From contig JARZZO010000011.1 in NCBI GenBank assembly GCA_030544215.1, positions 41,001 to 105,000 on the forward strand: a stretch of 64,000 nt of DNA. The letters run 5' to 3'. Shown one piece after another: positions 1 through 9,315 of the stretch (position 1 is the first letter of the stretch; every line of letters starts with the position of its first letter). The DNA is from Zantedeschia hybrid cultivar (lineage: Eukaryota > Streptophyta > Magnoliopsida > Alismatales > Araceae). A program made the position numbers and the translations under genes. A model generated the notes under the pieces. The model searched no databases, had not been told where the DNA came from, and was given only the letters and a program-made list of their open reading frames with translations.

Positions 1-774
1 AAGGCATCCAATACTTCTCTCTATGGCTTCTGCATGGGTATCACTCCTTCTATTATTGCTTGGACGCTCTGGAAAGCTAGGTGCACTGCCAGGTTTGACA
101 ATTCTATTTGTAGTAAAGAGCATATTTTGAGGCAAGCTATTATTATTATCACTGAGATTGCTTCTTTGTTTCATCCTAAGAGGGCTTCTTCCTATGCTGA
201 GAGAGCATCTTTGCAGGCTTTGGGTTTGACTGATATCTTTTCTCCTGCACCCCCTTCCCTTGTTTATTGGATTCCTCCCCCCAGATTTCACGTTAAACTT
301 AACACAGATGGCTGTTGTAAAGGTAATCCAGGTATATCTGCAGGTGCTGCTATTCTCAGAGATGATAAAGGATCCTTTATTTCTGCTTGTTGTGGCTTTT
401 TTGGTATCACATGCAGTCTTATTTCAGAAATCAGGGCGATGCTTATTGGTTTACAGATGTGTCTTCAGTTGGGAATTTCTTCTCTTATTATAGAGTCTGA
501 TTGTCAGGTCTTAATTATGCTTCTTCACTCTGAGGGCCAGAAGATACCTTGGATTCTTCATCCTTGGTGGGATCACTTATGCTCTCTGAAGAACTCTATG
601 CTTATTCAATTTCAACATGTGGTCAGAGAATGTAACAAGGCTGCAGATGCATTGGCAAACTTCTCATGTTCTTCTTATACATCACGCACTTTTTTGTCAT
701 ATGCTGCTCTTCCTCCTCCTGTAAGAGGAGAATTGGCTATGGACAAATCAGGCGTTCCTTATTTTCGTTTTTGA
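1..774 (+). CDS. LINE ORF2 C-terminus (RNase H domain), partial
   Basis: Frame 1 is open from the first base to a TGA at 772-774; the upstream part is outside the window, so no start is assigned. The visible part begins in the linker after the zf-RVT-like region (ASNTSLYGFCMGITPSIIAWTLW) and holds a complete plant RVT_3 type RNase H domain. The first catalytic Asp is in LNTDG (near 300-312), the Glu in SEIRAM (near 426-443), the second Asp in ESDC (near 494-505), and the last conserved block is RECNKAADALANFS (near 625-666). In plant L1 elements this domain removes RNA from the cDNA hybrid. No frameshift or stop is seen. ORFs in other frames here are shadows. Confidence 0.9.
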   Translation, partial: KASNTSLYGFCMGITPSIIAWTLWKARCTARFDNSICSKEHILRQAIIIITEIASLFHPKRASSYAERASLQALGLTDIFSPAPPSLVYWIPPPRFHVKLNTDGCCKGNPGISAGAAILRDDKGSFISACCGFFGITCSLISEIRAMLIGLQMCLQLGISSLIIESDCQVLIMLLHSEGQKIPWILHPWWDHLCSLKNSMLIQFQHVVRECNKAADALANFSCSSYTSRTFLSYAALPPPVRGELAMDKSGVPYFRF

Positions 775-949
775 TTGGTTTATGTACCTGGGGGGTTCTT
801 CTTTGCTTTCTTATTTGCTGTATCTCCCAGGGGTAAGGTGGCATGTCCCCCCCTTGTATGTTTATTTGATTCTTTTAATAAAATTCCAAGGGCCTGCCCA
901 GGGTCCTAGATAAGTTTTGGGCTCAAAAAAAAAAAAAAAAAAAAAAAAA
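775..949 (+). promoter_or_regulatory. 3' UTR, poly(A) signal, terminal stem-loop and poly(A) of copy A
   Basis: AATAAA lies at 877-882. A 3'-terminal stem-loop pairs GCCCA (896-900) with TGGGC (918-922), with the conserved loop core GTCCTAGATAA, just before the poly(A) (925-949). The stem-loop is in the position where many LINE reverse transcriptases recognise their own RNA; that role is inferred. Confidence 0.7.
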
Positions 950-1240
950 CCCTAAACCCTAAACCCTAAACCCTAAAACCCTAAACCCTAAACCCCTAAA
1001 CCCTAAAACCCTAAACCCTAAACCCTAAACCCTAAACCCTAAACCCTAAAACCCTAAACCCTAAACCCTAAACCCTAAACCCTAAACCCTAAAACCCTAA
1101 ACCCTAAACCCTAAACCCTAAACCCTAAACCCTAAAACCCTAAACCCTAAACCCTAAACCCTAAACCCTAAAACCCTAAACCCTAAACCCTAAACCCCTA
1201 AACCTTAAACCCCTAAACCCTAAACCCTAAACCCAAAACC
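950..1240 (+). repeat. Telomeric repeat tract 1 (CCCTAAA)n
   Basis: About 285 bp of CCCTAAA units sit between the poly(A) of copy A and the 5' end of copy B. Most units are 7 bp; 8-bp CCCTAAAA units recur with AAAA at 1005, 1048, 1091 and 1134, a regular 43-bp spacing (five 7-mers plus one 8-mer), then at 1170. A few CCCCTAAA and one CCTTAAA variants appear near the ends. No coding content. Confidence 0.97.
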
Positions 1241-1256
1241 CCATTCGGCCGCCGCC

Positions 1257-1349
1257 CTTCTCTCTCTAGAATACTAGAGAGAGAAGCTCTGCGGACCCCC
1301 GTGGCCGCTGCCGGCCATGGCCGGCCCTGAGGGGGGCGGGCGACCCCCC
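1257..1349 (+). promoter_or_regulatory. 5' structural cassette of copy B: three stem-loops
   Basis: Stem-loop 1 pairs CTTCTCTCTCTAG (1257-1269) with CTAGAGAGAGAAG (1274-1286) over a 4-nt AATA loop. Stem-loop 2 is a 16-bp perfect palindrome (1310-1325) whose centre holds the ORF1 ATG (1317). Stem-loop 3 pairs G6 (1331-1336) with C6 (1344-1349) inside ORF1 codons 5-11. All three are direct sequence observations; an RNA role is inferred from recurrence in other copies. Confidence 0.75.
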
Positions 1350-4300
1350 AGCTTGCTGCCGGCCACGCTCCCTCCTCCAGCTTCGCCGCAGCAGCTCCCG
1401 CCCTCCACCTTGCCACCTGCAGCAACCGCACCTGGCTCACTGGGTTCTCCCTCTTCAGGCTTCCCTCACCTCTCAGCCTCTGCTGAGACCCCTGCTCATC
1501 CTCAGGTGCCAACCGGCGGGGTGACGTCCAAGCTTGCCTCGCCTGCCCCCAAGACGCCGGCCTGGGGCACCACGGGAGCCAAATCCTTTGCTCAAATTAT
1601 CAAGGAGCGTCAGGTCTTCCCAGAGGTGGATCTCCAAGTTCACGACCCCGCATACACGGACTTGGGAGAACCAGCTGTTTTCTTCACGCCGGAGGAGCTC
1701 GCCATCGCGCTGATCCCATTCCAGTTTGCGCTGGTCGCGAAAACGCCCCATGGCCGCCCTCCGTTTCCAGACATCAAGCTCCTCCTGACGCAGCGCCTCG
1801 GCCTCCAGCACGAATTTGTCATCAGCACGCTGGACCCCCGCCATCTCTTGATCCGCTGCTCTGTGGAAGACGATTACTTAAAGATCCTCCTTAGGGATCA
1901 ACTCTTCATCAAAGGATTCCTCTTTCGGTTTCTTAAATGGTTCCCAGAGTTCGAGTGCGGCACGGACCCGCCTATCATCCCTGTTTGGGTCGACTTCCCC
2001 TCCCTCAAGCCTCACCTCTTCCATGAGGCATGCGTCAGATCCATCGCAGGTAACATCGGTAGAGTTCTCCAAGTCGCGCTCAGTACTTCGCAGATCACCA
2101 ACACCTCGACGGCCCGCGCCTGCGTCGAGCTCCACATCCTTCAGCTGCGGCCGCCGCGTATCTGGATCGGATTGGGGTCTGCTGGCTACTTTCAGGAGGT
2201 CCGCTATCCTCCCATCCCCCCCTATTGCTTGTCTTGCAGGATTATAGGTCACACTGCATCCGACTGTCGCCGCGCTGCCAAGAACTCCAAACCTCCTGCA
2301 CCCCTACAGGGTAGATCCTCCACGCCTGTGATTGCGCCGCCCCTCTCCACCCCTTCGCTTGATCCGCAAGCCGCCCCTCAAGCTTCCTCACCCCGTCCAC
2401 GTTCAGTTGCGCTCGAGCCACCGGCCCCCACCGCGACCCAGGTAAATCCTAATATCCCCACTCAATTTTCCTCCAACCCCCCCTTGGTCGTGCAGGCTTC
2501 TCATGGTGCGGGTAAGGCACCCAAGCGCTGGATCTCCAAAGGCCCTTCTAACCAACGGCTTCAATTATCCAACTCGTTCGCCGCTCTTCGGACTGATCCT
2601 GAATCATCCCATGACTGCGCGGAAGGACCTTCGGCAAAGCCTCCTACTCCGGCCGTCGGGGACCCTGCTGAGGTTGCTGCGGCCGTCCCAGCCGAACCCG
2701 CCGCCGGCGAGATCGCCGAACCTGTCGCTGTCCCTGCTTCCCCGTCCTCGGGCACACGCCACTCGGTCTCTGCGGCGCCTTGCCAAACTCAGCATTCCCA
2801 GCAGATCATGGAGGAGGCGCCCCCTGCACATCCTGATATCTTGCCTTCTTTGGCTTTGGCGAGCCCCAACGCCCCTGGCAAACAGGCCTTTCCCCTGTCA
2901 GCCTTCGAAACTTCTGATCAGATGGCACAGGTGGTCCAGCCCTCGGCACCGCTGCATGATACTTCTATATCAGCCTCGGCCCCCAAGGGCACTTTACAAC
3001 TGGCTGCCTTACCTCACACTGGGACGGCTTCCCATATCCTGTACCCCCAGGACAGCAACGCTATTGGGCCCTCTCCCCAGGAACCAGGCTCCCTTGTTGA
3101 ACCCACGGGTCTCGCGCCTATATCTGCCTTGCCGCCGTGTACCTCTGGGCCTCTTCCGCTGACGGCTTCTCCTCCCTCCACGCCTACGGTGATCTGTAGC
3201 GTCATGCATGACTCCACGTCATTGGCCATGGTCCCTGCAGCACCGCCCCCTGATCGGTGCCCTCGGAATTCTCTTTCACTTGATAGCCGGCCAGGTGTTC
3301 AACAGTTGTCCCCACTGTTGGGGGAAGGGCCTCACGCGCATGCCCAGGCTCTGTTGGGCTCGTGGACCCCTACCGCCATGCAAGCTGCCACGCCCACACC
3401 TGTGGTGCCCACAGCCCTTCCTGGTGAAGAATGCCCCGCAGACATTGCGCCAGACCACACCCTTTTTGGCGTGCCTCGGCTCATGCCTCAGATCCAGGTG
3501 CCCCTGCTACCTCCTTTAGCAGACGCTAACGCTACCCTCGGCACCAGGTGCAGTCCGGTGAAGAGACTCAGCGCCATGCACGTGGCTTCGTCGACGCCAG
3601 CTATGCCCCCAGCTGCCATCTCCGCCGATCAGACCTCTCTTCTGGGTCGCCCACCAGCCCGCTTGTGTGTTCTGGATCCTGCCCCTCATCCTGTTAATGG
3701 GCCGAGCCCACAACATGATGACCCAAGGCCCACTCGTCAGAAGCCCTTGATCCACGCTGTCGTCAATCATACACAGCAGCCCCCTCCTGACGAACAGATC
3801 ACCAACGGCGGAAATCTTGGTCCCAATATGCAGACGCCTACTGCTTCAAGCGCCCAGCACCCGCAGCTGCAGGATCCGTCTGCCGAAGACCCAGCTGCAA
3901 CCTGCCTAAAAATTCTCTCGCCCCCAAACGGCAAAGATGCTTCCCGCACGATCCCTACGCTATCTAGCTCACAGGCCTATAGAGCCGATGGGTCCTTTCC
4001 GCAGGATATGCCCACCAGGGCCATGCATGGAACCACGCCTTTGCAACCGCTGCTGTCTGCCCCTCCTGTTGATGACCCCGCTGATGCTCCCCCCAGCTCA
4101 AGCTCGGACCACAGGCCCACTACGCGGATGGAGGGACCCGTCGAACCCACCAGTGGTTACTCGGCTGGCATGCCCACTCCCTGGCAACCCCTCAATAACC
4201 AGGAGCAAAATCTGACATCAGGATCGCATACCTGCATGCCGAGCCCTCATGTGCTGTTACCCCCGCCTTCTGAGATCCTTCGCGCCTCTCATGTGGGGCC

Positions 4301-5192
4301 CACGCCCCAGCTGACTCAGCCTAGTCCTCAATGTGGCAAGTCGCCCAGCAACAACCAGTCCTTCTTCAAAGAGGTCTCTTGCACGAGCCATCTTGCGCCT
4401 TTGCGGGCCTCTACAGACGCGACGGCCCACCTACAGGACCAAGCCCACCCACATCAGAGTCAGCCACCTGCAACCATTGGGCTCCGCGAGATTGCAGCCC
4501 CTATGTGGACCGGCCCACTTGATAGACATACTCCGACCCCTGGACCCAAACTGGTCACTCCAAACACTAATTACCAGGTATCATGCTCTACTCAACCTCT
4601 TTGTAAGTTAAATCTGGAAGACACATCCCCCTTTTCAGGTAGCCCTACAGCCAATGCTCAGGACAACGCCATCATTGAGGACAATTCACCAAATCACAAA
4701 GCGAACCATAGTGAGACGAACATTGTGGCTGCCCAGGTATCTTACAAGGCAGCTGATGTACTGCTGAGCATTGATAAACAGGCTGCCTCGGTCATTGCCC
4801 ACGGCCCAATATCCCAACCCAATACAATCAATCAATCCACTGGGGATAAGCATACGGCGGTTCACACTTCTTTGAATGTCGCGAATCAGGTGATATCTTC
4901 AACTTCTCTACCTCTTGTTCAAAACCCTCTGGACTCTCTTCGATATGACTCCCATGGCTCAGGTCATCCCTCTAACTTGGAAGCTTTAAATTTGGAGAGC
5001 CCTATCCACAGGAAGGATAATCGTATTCTACTTGACTTACATAAATTGAAGCAATCATTTTCCTCCTCTGATGAATCTCACGATAACGGTGACACATGCA
5101 CACAGGACATCCCTAGCAGTCTGCATTTGGACCAACAAAAGAGCACAAGGCTCACACGTGCACAAAAGAAGAAATCAAAGTTTAATGGTTAA
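1317..5192 (+). CDS. LINE ORF1 protein (DUF4283 + CCHC knuckle), copy B
   Basis: This 1,291-residue protein is the predicted RNA-binding partner of ORF2 in the LINE ribonucleoprotein. A Pro-rich N-terminus (MAGPEGGGRPP) leads to a DUF4283-type domain at about 118-258 (LGEPAVFF ... RIWIGLG) and a zf-CCHC_4 knuckle near 304-317 (C-x2-C-x4-H-x4-C in CLSCRIIGHTASDC). About 900 residues of Pro/Ser/Thr/Ala-rich, probably disordered sequence follow, then a basic end (STRLTRAQKKKSKFNG). The start is the ATG at the centre of the palindrome conserved in most copies. The N-terminal half is GC-rich and the last ~400 bp is AT-richer, like ORF2. The frame is fully open. ORF2 starts inside its last codons. 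Confidence 0.9.
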   Translation: MAGPEGGGRPPSLLPATLPPPASPQQLPPSTLPPAATAPGSLGSPSSGFPHLSASAETPAHPQVPTGGVTSKLASPAPKTPAWGTTGAKSFAQIIKERQVFPEVDLQVHDPAYTDLGEPAVFFTPEELAIALIPFQFALVAKTPHGRPPFPDIKLLLTQRLGLQHEFVISTLDPRHLLIRCSVEDDYLKILLRDQLFIKGFLFRFLKWFPEFECGTDPPIIPVWVDFPSLKPHLFHEACVRSIAGNIGRVLQVALSTSQITNTSTARACVELHILQLRPPRIWIGLGSAGYFQEVRYPPIPPYCLSCRIIGHTASDCRRAAKNSKPPAPLQGRSSTPVIAPPLSTPSLDPQAAPQASSPRPRSVALEPPAPTATQVNPNIPTQFSSNPPLVVQASHGAGKAPKRWISKGPSNQRLQLSNSFAALRTDPESSHDCAEGPSAKPPTPAVGDPAEVAAAVPAEPAAGEIAEPVAVPASPSSGTRHSVSAAPCQTQHSQQIMEEAPPAHPDILPSLALASPNAPGKQAFPLSAFETSDQMAQVVQPSAPLHDTSISASAPKGTLQLAALPHTGTASHILYPQDSNAIGPSPQEPGSLVEPTGLAPISALPPCTSGPLPLTASPPSTPTVICSVMHDSTSLAMVPAAPPPDRCPRNSLSLDSRPGVQQLSPLLGEGPHAHAQALLGSWTPTAMQAATPTPVVPTALPGEECPADIAPDHTLFGVPRLMPQIQVPLLPPLADANATLGTRCSPVKRLSAMHVASSTPAMPPAAISADQTSLLGRPPARLCVLDPAPHPVNGPSPQHDDPRPTRQKPLIHAVVNHTQQPPPDEQITNGGNLGPNMQTPTASSAQHPQLQDPSAEDPAATCLKILSPPNGKDASRTIPTLSSSQAYRADGSFPQDMPTRAMHGTTPLQPLLSAPPVDDPADAPPSSSSDHRPTTRMEGPVEPTSGYSAGMPTPWQPLNNQEQNLTSGSHTCMPSPHVLLPPPSEILRASHVGPTPQLTQPSPQCGKSPSNNQSFFKEVSCTSHLAPLRASTDATAHLQDQAHPHQSQPPATIGLREIAAPMWTGPLDRHTPTPGPKLVTPNTNYQVSCSTQPLCKLNLEDTSPFSGSPTANAQDNAIIEDNSPNHKANHSETNIVAAQVSYKAADVLLSIDKQAASVIAHGPISQPNTINQSTGDKHTAVHTSLNVANQVISSTSLPLVQNPLDSLRYDSHGSGHPSNLEALNLESPIHRKDNRILLDLHKLKQSFSSSDESHDNGDTCTQDIPSSLHLDQQKSTRLTRAQKKKSKFNG

Positions 5193-5232
5193 TATGCTTG
5201 TTTGGAACATCAGGGGAGTTGGTAACTCTCCC
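5185..5232 (+). promoter_or_regulatory. ORF1 stop / ORF2 start overlap and downstream hairpin, copy B
   Basis: ORF2 ATG (5185) overlaps the ORF1 stop (5190-5192) as ATGGTTAA. A hairpin starts 28 nt after the A of the ATG: GGGGAGTT (5213-5220), loop GGT, AACTCTCCC (5224-5232) with one bulged T. This layout suggests termination-reinitiation translation of ORF2. Confidence 0.65.
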
Positions 5233-8200
5233 TCCAGACGTCGACTTGTCTCTCTTTGCAGGACGAACAAAGTACAAATTGCTGCAATTTTAGAACCCAT
5301 GATTCAGAATTCTTCGATGCTAGCTCTATCTCTTAAGCTGGGCCTCTCTCAATACCTCTCTAGCGGTAACCTCCACGGTAAAGTCTGGGTTTTCTGGCAT
5401 AATTCTATCTCTGTGGATGTGATTAATATTCATGAGTCTTTTATTACTCTGAAGGTATCTGGCCAAATAGTTCATTATGTCACTTTTATCTATGCTAGTT
5501 GTCATCTTCATGACAGAATTCACCTTTGGGAGACTATTACTTCATTGTCTATTTCTGACCCCTGGATGATTGTGGGTGACTTTAATTCTGTTCTTTACTC
5601 TCATGAAAAACATGGCGGCAATGCACCGCATCATGCTTCTGTGAATGCCTTCCACTCTCTCTTACAGGATAGCAACCTCATGGATCTTGGCTTCAGTGGC
5701 CCTTCCTATACCTGGAGAAATGGCCAGCAAGGTATTGGTTCCATTAAAGCCAGATTGGACAGAGGTTTGGCTAACCCAGCTTGGTTCTCCTCTTTTAGTA
5801 CTCTTGTGAGTCATTTACATCATATCAATTCTGATCATAGTCCGCTTTTGGTTTCTTATCATAGCACTAATGCCCCGAGACACTCACACTTTAAATTCCT
5901 TAAGATGTGGACTAGACACAGGGATTTCATTCGCGTGGTAAAATCATGTTGGCATCAGCCTCTACATGCATCTCCTCTCTTCAGGCTTAGTGCTAAGTTG
6001 AAGAGACTGAGATCCACTTTGAAGACTTGGAATAAAAGTGTCTTTGGCAACATTTTTCAGCATGTCTTACAGGCAGAGGAGAAGGTCAATTCCTTACAAA
6101 TTAATTTTGATAACCATCCTTCTGATCAGTCACAATCCGAGCTTTCTGCAGCTAAAAAGGATCTAGATGAGCTCCTCTTACGGCAAGAGATATTCTGGAG
6201 GCAAAAATCTCATCTCAAATGGCTCAAGGAGGGCGATCAAAACTCAGCCTTCTTCCACTCTATCGTTAATGAAAGGCGAAGGAAAAACTTTATTCACAAA
6301 CTGGTTAACGATCAGGGGGATGATGTTACTGACCATGATGCTCTACTTTCCATGGCCATAGCTTTTTATCAAAATCTGTTTACCTCTGAGCCGCCTACTA
6401 TGAACAACAGTGGTCTTCTGCAATATATTCCTACCATTGTTTCTGATGCAGATAATCAAGCTTTGATGGCTATTCCAACTATAGAGGAAGTCAAGGATTC
6501 GGTCTTCTCCTTAAGCCCTGATAGTGCCCCTGGTCCAGATGGATTCTCTGGTGATTTCTTTACCCCTTGCTGGGATATCATTTCTGTGGATATTTATGAT
6601 GCTGTTAAGGAGTTCTTTAATGGAGGCTTCCTCCCTAAATCTTATACCTCTACTCACCTCGTGCTAATTCCCAAAGGAGAGTCTCCTAACACTCTGAAGG
6701 ACTTTAGACCTATTAGTCTGTGCAACTTCACTTATAAGATAATCTCACACATCTTATGCAAAAGATTATCTCTTGTTCTGCCTGCTCTTATTTCTCCTCT
6801 CCAGGGAGCCTTTGTTAAAGGCAGAGATATGGCTGACAACATCTGTCTTGCTCAAGAGCTTACCCATAGCATATCTAAGAAGGTCAGAGGACACAACATC
6901 ATTTTCAAACTCGACATGATGAAAGCATACGACCGATTGGAATGGTCTTACTTATTTGATGTGCTGAACAAATTTGGCTTCTCTCCCATGTGGATTAACC
7001 TTATCAGAGGTTTATTCACCAACTGCTGGTTTTCCGTCATCCTCAATGGTAATGTTGGTGGCTTCTTTACCTCCTCTCGTGGTCTTCGTCAGGGAGACCC
7101 TTTGGCACCCAGTCTCTTTATCCTTGCTGAAGAGGCATTCAGCAGAGGTCTTCAGCAGCTGTGTCACAGAGGCATTATTACCCCGTACTCTACTTTCGAG
7201 GGGCCTATTATTTCGCATCTCTTATTTGCTGATGATACCATTATCTTCACTAATGGCTCTCAAGGATCTTTACGCAGACTCATGGCTTTCCTGACCATTT
7301 ACGAGAGATGCTCAGGTCAAAAGATTAACACAAGCAAGAGTTCTTTCTACATTACGGGGTATACTCCTACTTGGAGAATCAATCAAGTATCGACTAGAGC
7401 TTCTATTCCTCACAGGGCTTTCCCTATCACTTATCTGGGTGCTCCTCTCTTCAAGGGAGCAGCTAAGGCAATATACTTCCATCCCCTCTTGGACAAGGTG
7501 AGAAATAGACTAGCTTCCTGGAAATCTAATCTCCTTTCGCCTGGTGGAAGACTGATCCTTATCAAGCATGTTCTATCTTACATTCCTATACATATTCTTG
7601 CTGTTCTCACCCCTCCTAAGAGTATTCTTCACTCTTTAGAGAGGACATTTGCTGCTTTCTTTTAGGGATCTACTTCAACAGGGATGCGTAGGCATTGGAT
7701 CGCTTGGAAACACCTTGCTAGGCCAACCTCTGAAGGTGGAATTGGTATTCGTTCTCTTCTGGATCTAGGGGCTGCCCTTAAGATTAAATTATGCTGGAAA
7801 GTTTACTCTAAAAAGGGCATCTGGGGTGAGTACATTAATCAGACTTACCTGCACAGGCATCATATTTCTACTTGTCCCATGGTTGGTTCTCCTCATTGGA
7901 AGATGGTGCTTAAGCATAGACAATGGGTTCTTGACAACACCTGTTGGTCAGTAGGCCAGGGTCATATTTCCTTCTGGCATGATGATTGGACTGGTCATGG
8001 TCCCTTAAAGGATCATATCTCCGAGGATCAGTGGACTACTATTGGCAATACCCAAGCTTGGTCGGTTCGCGATTACATCACTTCTGGACAGCACCTATTA
8101 CACTCACTACCCTCAGACATCGCTGCTATTATCATGGATTATATCGGCACCTTTTCCGCCCAACAAGACCAGGATAAGATTATCTGGAAGCCGAATTCCT

Positions 8201-9315
8201 ATAGTTTTTTCACCACTAAATCAGCTTGGCAAGTTGTTAGGCAGCAGATACCTCCACTTTCCATCTCTAAATGGATCTGGTGCTCTCAAATACCCAAGAA
8301 GATCTCCATCTTTATTTACAGGGCCCTTGTTCACAAATTGCCTTTTGATTCCAATATTCAAAGAATAGGTATTCCTTTGGCATCAAAGTGCGTATGTTGC
8401 TCGAATGCCTCACGAGAGACTCTCAATCATGTCTTGGCTCATGGAGATTGGGCCTCCTACTGTTGGCGCTTCTTTCAAGATAGATGTGGTCTTACTTTTC
8501 AGATGAGCTCCTTTCATCACATATTTGGTTCCTTCATCACCCTAGCCTCAGGTACATCTCTTTACTCTTTCATTATGGGTATTATTCCTTCTATTGTTGC
8601 ATGGTTTCTTTGGAAAGCCAGGTGTTCAGCCAAGTATGATGGTATCCACTCCCGTAAGGAAAGCATACTGCATCAGAGCCTCCACCTTATAAGAGAGCTT
8701 GCTGCCATGTATTCCCCAAAGTCCCCTTGTTCCTCTGCGCATAGAGCTGTACTGCAAGCAGTGGGGGTTGTGGATTCTTTCTCTCCCACGTTACAGGTAC
8801 TGGTAAGATGGATGTATCCTCCTACAGGTAAACTCAAACTTAACACTGATGGTTGCAGTAGAGGTAATCCTGGTAACTCAGCAGGTTCAGCTATTCTCAG
8901 AAATGATAAAGGTCAGTTCATTATGGCCTCTTGTGCCTACTTTGGTCACACTCATAGTATCATCTCTGAACTTAGGGCGATCCTTACCGGTCTCCACATG
9001 TGTCTTCAACGAGGTTTCTCTTGTCTTATTGTTGAATCTGATTGCCTCTCACTGATTACACTCATGACTTCTACTAATCCCACTATCCCTTGGATCCTTT
9101 TTCCTTGGTGGTTTGAGTTTTGTTCTCTCAGGGAAGCTATGGATCTTCACTTTTGCCATGCAGTTAGAGAAGCCAACAAAGCTGCTGATGCTCTGGCTAA
9201 TTTCTCCTGCGACCAGCAAGTTGATAAAGTCTTTTTAGATTCATCCGCTTTGCCTACTATTGTAAAAGGGGAAATCACTTCTGATAAAAGTGGTCTTCCC
9301 CACCTTAGGATTTGA
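5185..9315 (+). pseudogene. LINE ORF2 (APE-RT-RNase H), copy B, one nonsense codon
   Basis: The frame runs from the coupled ATG to the TGA at 9313-9315, about 1,376 codons, broken once by TAG at 7663-7665, where the other copies have TGG (Trp in AAFFWGS), a G-to-A transition. Upstream of it lie the AP-endonuclease domain (WNIRG, EPM, GDFN, RLDR, SDHSPL) and the reverse transcriptase (LDMMKAYDRLEW, FADD). Downstream lie the zf-RVT-like Cys/His segment and RNase H (NTDG, SELRAI, ESDC, REANKAADALAN). One codon is also missing before EGPIISH, an in-frame 3-nt loss. With the stop, the product would keep APE and RT but lack RNase H. The ATG at 5071 that opens this frame lies inside ORF1 and is not conserved as a start. 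Confidence 0.88.

Larger units (their letters stand above)
1..949 (+). mobile_element. LINE copy A, 3' end (subfamily I)
   Basis: This is the 3' part of an L1-type LINE whose 5' part lies left of the window. It holds the end of ORF2 (1-774), a 3' UTR (775-924) and a poly(A) of 25 A (925-949), followed directly by telomere repeats. The ORF2 end (KSGVPYFRF) and the 3' UTR match copies D and G rather than B, C, E, F and H, so it belongs to subfamily I. Confidence 0.93.

Noticed and set aside
950..1240. True chromosome end at one of the (CCCTAAA)n tracts
   Set aside because: All seven tracts are short and flanked on both sides by LINE sequence, so they are internal; the tip cannot be placed in this window.
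1213..1844. Open frames on the minus strand opposite ORF1 N-termini (also near 2561-3229, 9699-10266, 33042-33908)
   Set aside because: They are antisense shadows of GC-rich, Pro/Ala-rich ORF1 sequence, with no domain and no conservation as proteins between copies.
5071..5184. Upstream ATG codons as ORF2 starts (5071, 28312, 36343, 45088)
   Set aside because: They lie inside ORF1 and are not conserved; the ATG overlapping the ORF1 stop is present at the same place in every copy.
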